Notes: generated by a model from the sequence alone, not told the origin. A DNA stretch of 64,000 bases from Diaphorobacter nitroreducens (GCA_003755025.1 RJVL01000004.1:1-64000); one strand, 5' to 3'; positions 1-7,996 are shown, counted from the first letter of the stretch. Program-made: numbers and translations.

Positions 1-39
1 AATTGCAATCAGGGCAAGAGCGATGACAACGAAGCGCAT
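1..39 (-). CDS. Partial cassette ORF, N-terminus of a signal-peptide protein
   Basis: Reading the minus strand from an ATG at 37-39 gives MRFVVIALALIAI, which looks like the start of a signal peptide or membrane helix, and it runs off the left edge. It lies just beyond the attC junction at 50-56, where the next integron cassette would begin, so it is probably the first codons of the next cassette gene. Only 13 codons are visible and no clear ribosome binding site is seen. Confidence 0.35.
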   Translation of the reverse strand, partial: MRFVVIALALIAI

Positions 40-49
40 GGTGGGTAAT

Positions 50-108
50 GGCTAACGCCCTGAGTTCAGCCGCCGCCGTAGGCGGTCGGCTGCGACGAAT
101 TGTTAGCC
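50..108 (-). other. attC recombination site of the Excalibur cassette
   Basis: On the minus strand the site begins with GGGCTAAC and ends with GTTAGCC. An imperfect inverted repeat lies between them (GCCGACCGCC...GGCGGCGGCT), giving the roughly 60-bp hairpin of an integron attC. The core GGCTAAC (plus strand, 50-56) marks the junction with the next cassette to the left. This site differs in sequence from the other four attC sites, suggesting a separate cassette origin. Confidence 0.8.
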
Positions 109-121
109 CCAATGGCTTGAT

Positions 122-412
122 TTATTTGCACCACTGCTGCTCGCACGGGACACCATCATTGTTCCCGTCCATTTTTGTGCCCGGGCAATTTTTAAGAAAG
201 AAGGTGGCTTCTTCACAAGAAGTCATTTGAGAGCAATGGGTTCGTCCATCGCACTGAAATTTTGGTGTTAGATCAATGCTTCGGTTTCTCCTGGAAGAAC
301 CACTTGAAATATCAATTTCTTGAAATTGCTGTGCTGGGCGTTGAGATTGGTATTTTTCATAGCCCTTCCAAACGCCAAAGGCGAGCAGAGCAATGAGAAG
401 GATACGGAACAC
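122..412 (-). CDS. Membrane-anchored Excalibur-domain protein in an integron cassette
   Basis: The protein has 96 residues. Residues 1-16 form a hydrophobic N-terminal segment followed by Lys, either a signal anchor or a signal peptide. Residues about 53-95 fit the Excalibur calcium-binding motif, with cysteines in CDGRTHCSQMTSCEEA and NCPGTKMDGNNDGVPCE; the DGNNDGVPCE part is the EF-hand-like loop. The start is GTG at 412, with AGGAG a few bases upstream on the minus strand; an overlapping ATG at 414 is out of frame. It is the only cassette here with a recognisable product and is oriented away from intI, as expected for expression from an integron promoter. Role unknown; it is probably an exported small calcium- or wall-associated protein. 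Confidence 0.8.
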   Translation of the reverse strand: MFRILLIALLAFGVWKGYEKYQSQRPAQQFQEIDISSGSSRRNRSIDLTPKFQCDGRTHCSQMTSCEEATFFLKNCPGTKMDGNNDGVPCEQQWCK

Positions 413-429
413 ATTCTCTCCTGTTGACT

Positions 430-488
430 GGCTAACGGCCCAGGTAAGCCGCCCGCCGCAGGCGGGTCGGCTTGAACGCAGAGTTAGA
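430..488 (-). other. attC site (262-bp cassette, copy 1)
   Basis: On the minus strand GTCTAAC (488-482) and GTTAGCC (436-430) flank an inverted repeat containing CCGACCCGCC and GGCGGGCGG. The distance to the next junction gives a cassette of 262 bp. Together with its neighbours this is a typical short attC of the kind common in chromosomal integrons. Confidence 0.88.
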
Positions 489-697
489 CCCGAAGGCCAA
501 CAGGGAGCGCCCAGAATTGGACAAGCGCGCAGCCCACGAAAAAGCGCTGGGCCACGAGAGCGGCGCAGCGCTGCAAGATTGATAGCTGGTAGCGCTTGAT
601 ACGCAAGCGCTGGGGGCCAAAAAGGCGTGAAAGCCCTTAAAACAGGGCCGAGCGCTGGAACAAGTGGCTGCGCGCATAGAGCGGGTGATGGGACTAA
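436..697 (-). mobile_element. Integron cassette without clear gene, 262 bp (copy 1)
   Basis: The cassette lies between the attC cores at about 435/436 and 697/698. It contains one copy of the interspersed repeat (581-625) and its attC. A minus-strand reading frame of about 81 codons runs through the attC and ends in a peptide that is simply translated attC, so I do not call it a gene. The sequence is clearly related to the next cassette of identical length, though with many substitutions. Confidence 0.7.
581..625 (+). repeat. Interspersed repeat in 262-bp cassette 1
   Basis: TGATAGCTGGTAGCGCTTGA, then TACGCAAGCGCTGGGGGCCA and AAAAG: a full copy with central hairpin. Confidence 0.8.
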
Positions 698-751
698 CGG
701 CCAAGGTAAGCCGCCCGCCGCAGGCGGGTCGGCTTGAACGCTGGGTTAGAC
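692..751 (-). other. attC site (262-bp cassette, copy 2)
   Basis: GTCTAAC (751-745) and GTTAGTC (698-692) on the minus strand bound a hairpin nearly identical to that at 430-488. Confidence 0.88.
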
Positions 752-959
752 CCGAAGGCCAAAAGGGAGCGCCCGGACTTGGACAAAGGCGCAGCCCACG
801 AAAAAGCGCTGGGCCACGAAAGCGGCGCAGCGCTACAAGAATGATAGCTGATGGCGCTTGCTGCAAAAGCGCTGGAGGCCAAAAAGACTTCAAAGCCCGT
901 GGAACAGGGCCGAGTGCTGGAACAAGTGACTGCGCGCATAAAGCGGTTGATGGGACTAA
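698..959 (-). mobile_element. Integron cassette without clear gene, 262 bp (copy 2)
   Basis: It has the same length and layout as the cassette at 436-697 and diverged sequence. It includes an interspersed repeat copy at 842-886. An 81-codon minus frame (694-939) again ends in translated attC. It is probably a non-coding cassette, or one with a tiny unrecognised product. Confidence 0.7.
842..886 (+). repeat. Interspersed repeat in 262-bp cassette 2
   Basis: TGATAGCTGATGGCGCTTGC, then TGCAAAAGCGCTGGAGGCCA and AAAAG: same orientation relative to attC as in the neighbouring cassettes. Confidence 0.8.
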
Positions 960-1013
960 CGGGCTAGGTAAGCCGCCCGCAGTATGCGGGTCGGCTTGAG
1001 CGCCGGGTTAGAC
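954..1013 (-). other. attC site (279-bp cassette, copy 1)
   Basis: GTCTAAC (1013-1007) and GTTAGTC (960-954) on the minus strand enclose the inverted repeat GACCCGCATACTGCGGGC. From the second base of its right half onward it is identical to the attC at 1233-1292. Confidence 0.88.
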
Positions 1014-1238
1014 CCAAAGCGCAAAAACGAAAGTGACCGCACAGGCCACGGACTACGAAAAAAATAGCTGCTTGCGCTTGCTGCACAAGGGTTAGAGGCC
1101 AAAAAGGATTGAAACTGGCGCAACCCACGCAGGCGAAGCCCGAGCGAACGCCAAACACCCAGCGGATAAACGCTTGCGAGGGTAAATGGCGTTTGAATAT
1201 TCATGGGCCGAAATGAGCAGGAATAAAAAGCAGGCTAA
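960..1238 (-). mobile_element. Integron cassette, 279 bp (tandem copy 1)
   Basis: This cassette is repeated immediately afterwards (1239-1517). I find one base difference between the copies (T at 1092, C at 1371). It carries an interspersed repeat copy at 1062-1107. A minus frame of 82 codons (956-1204) ends in translated attC; whether it is expressed cannot be told. Confidence 0.75.
1062..1107 (+). repeat. Interspersed repeat in 279-bp cassette copy 1
   Basis: AAATAGCTGCTTGCGCTTGC, then TGCACAAGGGTTAGAGGCCA and AAAAGG. Confidence 0.8.
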
Positions 1239-1292
1239 CGGGCTAGGTAAGCCGCCCGCAGTATGCGGGTCGGCTTGAGCGCCGGGTTAGAC
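1233..1292 (-). other. attC site (279-bp cassette, copy 2)
   Basis: GTCTAAC (1292-1286) and GTTAGCC (1239-1233) on the minus strand bound a 60-bp hairpin. It is the attC of the cassette nearest to attI. Confidence 0.88.
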
Positions 1293-1517
1293 CCAAAGCG
1301 CAAAAACGAAAGTGACCGCACAGGCCACGGACTACGAAAAAAATAGCTGCTTGCGCTTGCTGCACAAGGGCTAGAGGCCAAAAAGGATTGAAACTGGCGC
1401 AACCCACGCAGGCGAAGCCCGAGCGAACGCCAAACACCCAGCGGATAAACGCTTGCGAGGGTAAATGGCGTTTGAATATTCATGGGCCGAAATGAGCAGG
1501 AATAAAAAGCAGGCTAA
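1239..1517 (-). mobile_element. Integron cassette, 279 bp (tandem copy 2, attI-proximal)
   Basis: This is the first cassette after attI, a near-exact duplicate of 960-1238. As the attI-proximal cassette it should be the most recently inserted. The near-identity suggests a recent duplication or re-insertion. Confidence 0.75.
1341..1385 (+). repeat. Interspersed repeat in 279-bp cassette copy 2
   Basis: Same as at 1062-1107 except for one base (C at 1371). Confidence 0.8.
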
Positions 1518-1632
1518 CTAGAATTAGATCTCTGCATGCTATCGACCCGCCGCGGCCTAAGTCAAGCAGGCTGTCAAGCCTCTCCATAAACGCCCATGGC
1601 AGCGGTAATTTAGACCGCCTAAAATTTCACGG
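1512..1632 (-). promoter_or_regulatory. attI region between the cassette array and intI
   Basis: The last core site GGCTAAC (1512-1518) marks the attI/cassette junction. From there to the intI start at 1633 there is about 115 bp of unique sequence, the usual location of attI and, on the minus strand, of a cassette promoter. I could not pick out convincing -35/-10 boxes or a LexA site. Confidence 0.65.
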
Positions 1633-2631
1633 ATGGATGCGCCTTCCGTTTCACGCCAACCCGCCGTGCGACAGCCGCCTCGGCTGCTGGAGTCGATGCG
1701 TGAGCGCATCCGGGTGCTGCACTATTCCATTCGCACCGAGCAGGCTTACGTGGATTGGGCGCGCCGTTTCATCTTGTTCCATGACAAGCGCCATCCGCGC
1801 GAGATGGGGGCACCGGAGGTCACCGCTTTTCTGACCCACCTGGCTGTTGAGCGCAATGTGTCCGCCTCTACGCAGAACCAAGCCAAGGCCGCCATTTTGT
1901 TTCTCTACAAAGAGGTGCTGCAGCAAGACTTGCCCTGGCTGGATGAGATTGTTTCGGCCCGCAAGGCGCGCCGCCTGCCGGTGGTGTTGACGCAGCGCGA
2001 AGTGCGCGAGCTGCTGATGCACCTGCAGGGCACGCAGTGGCTGGTTGCCTCGCTGCTGTACGGCACGGGGATGCGCATTCTGGAGGCACTGCGCCTGCGC
2101 GTGAAGGATGTGGAGTTCGAACGGCGTGAACTGATCGTGCGCGAAGGCAAGGGGAACAAGGATCGTGTGACCGTCCTGCCCGAGAATCTGATCACACCGT
2201 TGCGCGAGCAGATGGAGCGCGCCCGTGCGCTGCACCGCAAGGACTTGGATGCGGGTCTTGGTGCCGTGTGGTTGCCTGATGCGTTGGCCATAAAGTACGC
2301 GAATGCAGCCACGGCCTGGGGATGGCAGTACGTATTCCCCAGCGCGGTGCGTTCGGTGGATCCGCGCTCGGGCGTGCAGCGGCGCCATCACCTGCTGGAG
2401 CAGTCGGTGCAGAAGGCCGTGGCGTTGGCAGCGCGCCGCGCGGGCATCGACAAGCCCTGCACACCGCATGTGCTGCGGCATTCTTTTGCCACCCACATGC
2501 TGCAGGCAGGTTACGACATCCGTACCGTGCAGGAGTTGCTGGGTCACAAGGATGTGAGTACCACCATGATCTACACCCATGTCTTAAACAAGGGCGGGCG
2601 CGGCGTGTTGAGCCCGCTCGATACGCTATGA
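1633..2631 (+). CDS. intI: Integron integrase IntI
   Basis: This is a tyrosine recombinase of 332 residues that inserts and excises cassettes at attI/attC. An N-terminal SAM-like DNA-binding domain spans about 20-105 and the catalytic domain about 115-325. The catalytic residues are visible: Arg148 (GTGMRILE), His279 and Arg282 (HVLRH), His305 (LLGH) and nucleophile Tyr314. The IntI-specific extra segment ([18 protein letters not shown], about 214-231) separates it from XerC/D. The length is normal and the frame is intact, so it could be active. The adjoining attC array supports the call. Its stop codon overlaps the rarA start (ATGA). Confidence 0.95.
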   Translation: MDAPSVSRQPAVRQPPRLLESMRERIRVLHYSIRTEQAYVDWARRFILFHDKRHPREMGAPEVTAFLTHLAVERNVSASTQNQAKAAILFLYKEVLQQDLPWLDEIVSARKARRLPVVLTQREVRELLMHLQGTQWLVASLLYGTGMRILEALRLRVKDVEFERRELIVREGKGNKDRVTVLPENLITPLREQMERARALHRKDLDAGLGAVWLPDALAIKYANAATAWGWQYVFPSAVRSVDPRSGVQRRHHLLEQSVQKAVALAARRAGIDKPCTPHVLRHSFATHMLQAGYDIRTVQELLGHKDVSTTMIYTHVLNKGGRGVLSPLDTL

Positions 2632-3956
2632 GTCGCGCTTCCCCGCTGGCCCACCAGCCCTTGGCCGAACGCCTGCGTCCGCGTTCGCTGGCCGAGGTCA
2701 TTGGCCAGCAGCATGTGCTGGGGCCGGGAATGCCGCTGCGGCTGGCGTTTGAATCGGGCCGCCCGCACAGTTGCATCCTGTGGGGGCCGCCCGGCGTGGG
2801 CAAGACCACAATTGCGCGCCTGATGGCCGAGGCGTTCGATGCGCAGTTCATCAGCATCAGTGCCGTGCTGGGCGGCGTGAAGGACATCCGCGATGCCGTG
2901 CAGCTGGCCGAGAGCGCACGCGACGGGCTGATGCAGCAGCGCACCATCGTCTTCGTGGACGAGGTGCACCGCTTCAACAAGAGCCAGCAGGACGCGTTCT
3001 TGCCGCATGTGGAAAGCGGCCTGTTCACTTTCGTAGGGGCGACCACCGAGAACCCTTCGTTCGAGGTCAACTCGGCCCTGCTGTCGCGTGCCGCGGTCTA
3101 TGTGCTGCAGCCTCTGGGCAGCGACGACTTGAAGCAAATTGTGGCCAAGGCCCAGGCGCTGCAAGCGCTACCAGCTATTGAAAATGCAGCGCTGGAGCGT
3201 CTCATCGCCTATGCCGACGGGGATGCGAGGCGCCTGCTCAACACGCTGGAAACCCTGGAGGTCACCGCAAGCCAGGCGGGCATCGAGCGCATCGAAGACG
3301 CCTGGCTGCTGCAGGTGCTGGGCGAGCGCATGCGCCGCTACGACAAGGGTGGCGAACAGTTCTACGACACCATCAGCGCGCTGCACAAGTCGGTGCGCGG
3401 CTCCGATCCTGATGCTGCGCTGTACTGGCTGGTGCGCATGCTCGACGGCGGGGCGGACCCCCGCTATATGGCGCGGCGCATCGTGCGCATGGCCTGGGAG
3501 GACATCGGTCTGGCCGATCCGCGCGCCATGCAGATCGCGCACGACGCTGCGCAGACCTACGAACGCCTGGGCAGCCCTGAGGGCGAGCTCGCGCTGGCGC
3601 AGGCCGTGATCTACCTTGCCGTGGCGCCCAAGAGCAATGCGGGCTACATGGCCTACAACAAGGCCCGCGCCTTCGTGAAGCAGGACGGCACGCGCCCCGT
3701 GCCGCTGCACCTGCGCAATGCGCCCACCCAACTCATGAAGCAGTTGGACTACGGCAAGGACTATCGCTACGCGCACGACGAAGAGGGCGGCTTTGCCGCG
3801 GGCGAGAACTACCTGCCCGATGGCATGGATCCGCCAGGCTTTTACGCACCGGTGACGCGCGGGCTGGAGATCAAGATCGGCCAGAAGCTCGATGAACTGC
3901 GCGCGCGCAACGCGGCAGCGCAGCGTGGCCCCGACGACGTGCCCCCAGACGCCTAG
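2628..3956 (+). CDS. rarA: Replication-associated recombination protein A (AAA+ ATPase)
   Basis: The protein has 442 residues and belongs to the RarA/MgsA/WRNIP1 family, clamp-loader-like ATPases that act at stalled replication forks. Walker [10 protein letters not shown] lies near residues 53-61 and Walker [10 protein letters not shown] near 107. The C-terminal half, with [20 protein letters not shown], is the MgsA tetramerisation region. The ATG overlaps the intI stop by four bases, so it is translationally coupled to the integrase or has a promoter inside intI. Residues about 175-187 are encoded by an inverted copy of the interspersed repeat, still in frame. The chosen start gives the family's usual N-terminus ([17 protein letters not shown]); the longer upstream reading frame overlaps intI. 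Confidence 0.95.
   Translation: MSRASPLAHQPLAERLRPRSLAEVIGQQHVLGPGMPLRLAFESGRPHSCILWGPPGVGKTTIARLMAEAFDAQFISISAVLGGVKDIRDAVQLAESARDGLMQQRTIVFVDEVHRFNKSQQDAFLPHVESGLFTFVGATTENPSFEVNSALLSRAAVYVLQPLGSDDLKQIVAKAQALQALPAIENAALERLIAYADGDARRLLNTLETLEVTASQAGIERIEDAWLLQVLGERMRRYDKGGEQFYDTISALHKSVRGSDPDAALYWLVRMLDGGADPRYMARRIVRMAWEDIGLADPRAMQIAHDAAQTYERLGSPEGELALAQAVIYLAVAPKSNAGYMAYNKARAFVKQDGTRPVPLHLRNAPTQLMKQLDYGKDYRYAHDEEGGFAAGENYLPDGMDPPGFYAPVTRGLEIKIGQKLDELRARNAAAQRGPDDVPPDA
3151..3186 (-). repeat. Interspersed repeat copy inside rarA
   Basis: GCGCTGCAAGCGCTACCAGCTATTGAAAAT is split here as an inverted copy of the ATAGCTG...GCGCTTG repeat. It is kept in frame within the rarA coding sequence. Confidence 0.6.
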
Positions 3957-4312
3957 GCTTCGAGTGGCTTCTTGTGTGAGGGGCTAGCGGCGGGCCGACC
4001 ACGGTCCCGTTGCACGGCTTTGTTCAGCCCAATCCATGGCCGTTGGGAATAAGCGCATTCCCTGATCGCGTCGCAATCATCAATATTTCTAATGCGCGTG
4101 GCACCCGCCTGATGCGCCCTCCAATCAAGGGAAAACCCCGTCCAAACGTGGTAGGGACGGCGTGTTTCCTCTGACTACAATTTCTTCACAAACCCGCGCA
4201 GACCCTTGCCTGGCGGGTTTTTTGCTAGATGGCGAACGGGCCCACAAGGCTGCATCGATTCGCGGTGCTTGGCTGGTGTGCACGTCAATAGTCGATACAA
4301 AGGACTCAACAT
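3957..4312. other. Intergenic region between rarA and livH
   Basis: There is no gene in these 356 bp. It holds the hairpin terminator at 4191-4223, and a TACAAT at 4176-4181 could be a -10 element but lacks a good -35. AAGGAC before the livH ATG is the ribosome binding site. Confidence 0.6.
4191..4223 (+). terminator. Rho-independent terminator or leader hairpin before the liv operon
   Basis: AACCCGC (4191-4197) pairs with GCGGGTT (4213-4219), followed by a T run. It could end rarA transcription or attenuate the liv operon; it lies only about 90 bp before livH. Confidence 0.6.
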
Positions 4313-5242
4313 ATGGACATCTTGCTGCAGCAGATCATCAATGGTCTGGTTCTGGGCAGCATGTACGCCTTGATAGCCTTGGGCTACACCATGGTGTACG
4401 GCATCATCCAGCTCATCAACTTCGCGCACGGGGAAGTGCTCATGGTCGGCGCGCTGACCAGCTGGAGCTGCATCGGCCTCATGCAGGAGGCCATGCCGGG
4501 CGCGCCCGGCTGGCTCATTCTGCTGCTGGCCACGCTGATCGCCTGCGTGGTGGCGGCGGTACTCAATTTCGCCATCGAAAAAGTCGCCTACCGGCCGCTG
4601 CGCAACAGCCCGCGCCTGGCCCCCTTGATCACCGCCATCGGCATGTCGATCCTGCTGCAGACGCTGGCGATGATCATCTGGAAGCCCAACTACAAACCGT
4701 ACCCCACGCTGCTGCCCACCCAGCCGTTCCAGGTGGGCGGCGCGGTGATCACCACCACCCAGGTGCTGATCCTGGGCGTGACGGTGGTGGCGCTGGCTTC
4801 CATGGTCTACCTGGTCAACTACACACGGCTGGGCCGCGCCATGCGCGCCACGGCAGAGAACCCGCGCGTGGCCGCGCTCATGGGCGTGAAGCCCGACATG
4901 GTGATCTCGGCCACCTTCATCATCGGCGCGGTGCTGGCCGCCATCGCCGGCATCATGTGGGCCTCCAACTACGGCACGGCGCAGCACACCATGGGCTTCT
5001 TGCCGGGGCTGAAGGCGTTCACCGCGGCGGTGTTCGGCGGCATCGGCAACCTGGCTGGCGCCGTGGTGGGCGGACTTCTGCTGGGGCTCATCGAGGCCAT
5101 CGGCTCCGGCTACATCGGCACCCTCACCGGGGGCGTGCTGGGCAGCCACTACACCGACATCTTCGCCTTTATCGTGCTCATCATCATCCTGACGCTGCGC
5201 CCCTCGGGCCTGCTGGGTGAGCGTGTGGCCGACCGCGCCTGA
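4313..5242 (+). CDS. livH: Branched-chain amino acid ABC transporter permease LivH
   Basis: This is an inner-membrane permease of 309 residues, first gene of a livHMGF set. Hydrophobic helices run the whole length, and the N-terminus (QIINGLVLGSMYALIALGYTMVYG) is the LivH signature. EVLMVGA and the ENPRVAALMGV cytoplasmic loop are typical. It imports leucine, isoleucine, valine or related amides together with LivM, LivG and LivF. AAGGAC lies upstream of the ATG. No periplasmic binding protein gene is in the operon, so the receptor must be encoded elsewhere. Confidence 0.94.
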   Translation: MDILLQQIINGLVLGSMYALIALGYTMVYGIIQLINFAHGEVLMVGALTSWSCIGLMQEAMPGAPGWLILLLATLIACVVAAVLNFAIEKVAYRPLRNSPRLAPLITAIGMSILLQTLAMIIWKPNYKPYPTLLPTQPFQVGGAVITTTQVLILGVTVVALASMVYLVNYTRLGRAMRATAENPRVAALMGVKPDMVISATFIIGAVLAAIAGIMWASNYGTAQHTMGFLPGLKAFTAAVFGGIGNLAGAVVGGLLLGLIEAIGSGYIGTLTGGVLGSHYTDIFAFIVLIIILTLRPSGLLGERVADRA

Positions 5243-5255
5243 GGAGCCAACGACC

Positions 5256-6332
5256 ATGAAAAACCACAAGATCCAATGGATCCTGGGCGGCATTGCGCTG
5301 CTGGTTCTGCCCCTGGTGCTGCAGTACTTCGGCAACGCATGGGTGCGCATCGCCGATTTGGCCCTGCTGTACGTGATGCTGGCGCTGGGCCTGAACATCG
5401 TGGTGGGTTACGCCGGCCTGCTCGACCTGGGGTACGTGGCCTTCTATGCCGTGGGCGCCTACATGTTCGGCCTGCTGGCCTCGCCGCACCTGGCGGACAA
5501 CTTCGCGTGGTTCGCCGCGCAATTCCCCACCGGGTTGCACATGTCGCTGTGGATGGTGATCCCGCTGGCCCTGGTGCTGGCGGCATGCACCGGCGTGCTG
5601 CTGGGCATACCGGTGCTCAAGCTGCGCGGCGACTACCTGGCCATCGTGACGCTGGGCTTTGGCGAAATCATCCGCATCTTCATGAACAACCTGGACCACC
5701 CGGTCAACATCACCAACGGCCCCAAGGGCCTGGGGCAGATCGATTCGGTGAAGATCTTCGGGTTGGACCTGGGCAAGCGGCTGGAGCTGTTCGGCTACGA
5801 CATCAACTCCGTCACGCTGTACTACTACCTGTTCCTGTTCTTGGTGCTGGTCACCATTTTGGTGTGCTATCGCCTGCAGGATTCGCGCATCGGGCGCGCG
5901 TGGATGGCCATCCGCGAAGATGAGATCGCCGCCAAGGCGATGGGCATCAACACGCGCAACATGAAGCTGCTGGCCTTCGGCATGGGCGCTTCGTTCGGCG
6001 GCGTGGCCGGCGCCATGTTCGGCGCGTTCCAGGGCTTCGTCTCGCCCGAGTCGTTCAGCCTGATGGAGTCGGTGATGATCGTTGCCATGGTGGTGCTGGG
6101 CGGCATCGGCCACATTCCCGGCGTGATCCTGGGTGCCGTGCTGCTGTCCGCGCTGCCCGAGGTGCTGCGCTACGTGGCCGGCCCGCTGCAGGCGATGACC
6201 GACGGGCGCCTGGATTCGTCCATCCTGCGCCAACTGTTGATCGCCTTGGCCATGATCATCGTGATGCTGCTGCGCCCGCGGGGCCTGTGGCCCGCGCCCG
6301 AGCATGGCAAGAGCCTTGCGCAGAAGTCCTGA
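5256..6332 (+). CDS. livM: Branched-chain amino acid ABC transporter permease LivM
   Basis: This is a polytopic permease of 358 residues that pairs with LivH. GLNIVVGYAGLLDLGYVAFYAVGAY near residues 45-70 (split signature NIVVGYAGLLDLG) is diagnostic of LivM. The ATG at 5256 follows GAGGAG and lies 13 bp after the livH stop; a longer frame that starts inside livH is not needed. The C-terminus MLLRPRGLWP matches the family ending. Confidence 0.94.
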   Translation: MKNHKIQWILGGIALLVLPLVLQYFGNAWVRIADLALLYVMLALGLNIVVGYAGLLDLGYVAFYAVGAYMFGLLASPHLADNFAWFAAQFPTGLHMSLWMVIPLALVLAACTGVLLGIPVLKLRGDYLAIVTLGFGEIIRIFMNNLDHPVNITNGPKGLGQIDSVKIFGLDLGKRLELFGYDINSVTLYYYLFLFLVLVTILVCYRLQDSRIGRAWMAIREDEIAAKAMGINTRNMKLLAFGMGASFGGVAGAMFGAFQGFVSPESFSLMESVMIVAMVVLGGIGHIPGVILGAVLLSALPEVLRYVAGPLQAMTDGRLDSSILRQLLIALAMIIVMLLRPRGLWPAPEHGKSLAQKS

Positions 6333-6353
6333 CACCACCGGTAGAGCAACAAC

Positions 6354-7136
6354 ATGGCAGATACATCGAAAGAAGTGGTGCTGAAGGTCGCGGGCATCTC
6401 CAAGCGTTTTGGCGGCCTGCAGGCGTTGTCCGACGTGGGCATCACCATCCAGCGCGGCCAGGTCTATGGCCTGATCGGCCCCAACGGCGCGGGCAAGACG
6501 ACGTTCTTCAACGTCATCACCGGCCTGTACACGCCCGATGCGGGCAGTTTTGAACTGGCGGGCCAGCCCTACGAGCCCCGCGCTGTGCACCTGGTGGCCA
6601 AGGCGGGCATTGCGCGCACCTTTCAGAACATCCGGCTGTTCGCCGACATGACGGCGCTGGAGAACGTGATGGTGGGGCGGCACATCCGCACGCATTCCGG
6701 GCTCTTCGGGGCCATCTTCCGCACCAAGAGCTTCAAGGAGGAGGAGGCGGCCATCGCCAAGCGCGCGCAGGAGCTGCTGGACTACGTGGGCATCGGCAAG
6801 TACGCCGATTTCAAGGCGCGCACGCTGTCGTACGGCGACCAGCGCCGCTTGGAGATCGCGCGCGCCCTGGCCACCGATCCGCAACTGATCGCGCTGGACG
6901 AACCCGCCGCCGGCATGAACGCCACCGAGAAGGTGCAACTGCGCGAGCTGATCGACCGCATCCGCAACGACAACCGCACCATCTTGCTCATCGAGCATGA
7001 CGTGAAGCTTGTGATGGGCCTGTGCGACCGTGTCACGGTGCTGGACTACGGCAAGCAGATTGCCGAGGGAACCCCTGCCGACGTGCAGAAGAACGAAAAA
7101 GTGATCGAGGCCTATCTGGGCACCGGCGGGCACTGA
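6354..7136 (+). CDS. livG: Branched-chain amino acid ABC transporter ATPase LivG
   Basis: This cytoplasmic ATPase has 260 residues. Walker A is GPNGAGKTT, the signature LSYGDQRRLEIARAL, Walker B LIALDEPAAGMN and the switch His is in LLIEHDVKLV. The C-terminal DYGKQIAEGTPADVQ and the GLYTPDAG stretch are typical of LivG rather than LivF. It lies 21 bp after livM in the same operon. Confidence 0.94.
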   Translation: MADTSKEVVLKVAGISKRFGGLQALSDVGITIQRGQVYGLIGPNGAGKTTFFNVITGLYTPDAGSFELAGQPYEPRAVHLVAKAGIARTFQNIRLFADMTALENVMVGRHIRTHSGLFGAIFRTKSFKEEEAAIAKRAQELLDYVGIGKYADFKARTLSYGDQRRLEIARALATDPQLIALDEPAAGMNATEKVQLRELIDRIRNDNRTILLIEHDVKLVMGLCDRVTVLDYGKQIAEGTPADVQKNEKVIEAYLGTGGH

Positions 7137-7148
7137 AGGACGCAAGAC

Positions 7149-7877
7149 ATGGCCGAAAAATCCAACAAAGTTCTATTGCAGGTCAAGGGCCTGAAGGTGG
7201 CCTACGGCGGCATCCAGGCCGTCAAGGGGGTGGACTTCGAGGTGCGCGAGGGCGAGCTGGTTACGTTGATCGGCTCCAACGGGGCGGGCAAGACCACCAC
7301 CATGAAGGCCATCACCGGCACACTGGGCATGAACGATGGCGACATCGAGTACCTGGGCCAGAGCATCAAGGGCAAGGGCGCGTGGGACCTGGTCAAGCAG
7401 GGGCTGGTGATGGTGCCCGAGGGGCGCGGCGTGTTCGCGCGCATGACCATCACCGAGAACCTGCTCATGGGCGCCTACACGCGCGACGACAAGGCGGGCA
7501 TTGCCGCCGACATCGAAAAGATGTTCACCATCTTCCCGCGCTTGCGCGAGCGCAAGGACCAGCTGGCGGGCACCATGTCCGGTGGCGAGCAGCAGATGCT
7601 GGCCATGGGCCGCGCGCTGATGAGCCAGCCCAAGGTGCTGCTGCTGGACGAGCCCTCCATGGGCCTGTCGCCCATCATGGTGGACAAGATCTTCGAAGTG
7701 GTGCGCGACGTGTATGCCCTGGGCGTGACCATCGTGCTGGTGGAGCAGAACGCCAGTCGCGCGCTGGCGATTGCCGACCGCGGCTACGTGATGGAGTCGG
7801 GCTTGATCACCATGGCCGGCGGGGGACGGGATCTGCTCAGCGATCCGCGCGTGCGCGCCGCCTACCTGGGTGAGTGA
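7149..7877 (+). CDS. livF: Branched-chain amino acid ABC transporter ATPase LivF
   Basis: This ATPase has 242 residues and is the LivG partner. Walker A is GSNGAGKTT, the signature MSGGEQQMLAMGRAL and Walker B VLLLDEPSMGLSP; VPEGRGVFARMTITENL is characteristic of LivF. It is the last gene of the liv operon, 12 bp after livG. Confidence 0.94.
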   Translation: MAEKSNKVLLQVKGLKVAYGGIQAVKGVDFEVREGELVTLIGSNGAGKTTTMKAITGTLGMNDGDIEYLGQSIKGKGAWDLVKQGLVMVPEGRGVFARMTITENLLMGAYTRDDKAGIAADIEKMFTIFPRLRERKDQLAGTMSGGEQQMLAMGRALMSQPKVLLLDEPSMGLSPIMVDKIFEVVRDVYALGVTIVLVEQNASRALAIADRGYVMESGLITMAGGGRDLLSDPRVRAAYLGE

Positions 7878-7930
7878 AAGGGCGGCCGCTGGCCGCTGGA
7901 ACAGGCACCGCTGCGGCGGTGCTTTGTTTT

Positions 7931-7977
7931 TTATAGCTACCAGCGCTTGATGGATATGCGCTAGAGTGTGATTTGGC
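7931..7977 (+). repeat. Interspersed repeat copy
   Basis: TTATAGCTACCAGCGCTTG followed by a GCGCTAGAG half matches the repeat consensus. It fills the gap between livF and the DUF486 gene. Confidence 0.75.
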
Positions 7978-7996
7978 TTATAAAATCCGCCGCGCC

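Noticed and set aside
432..1483. Several 64-153 codon minus frames in the integron cassettes
   Set aside because: They end in peptides (such as [14 protein letters not shown]) that are translated attC, and they contain translated repeat sequence. No family is recognised.
1..1550. CRISPR-like array
   Set aside because: The regular 60-bp repeats are attC sites with GTTRRRY-type cores at cassette junctions; spacing and content do not fit a CRISPR.
1633..2631. XerC/XerD-type recombinase
   Set aside because: The IntI-specific extra segment and the adjoining attC array make it an integron integrase.
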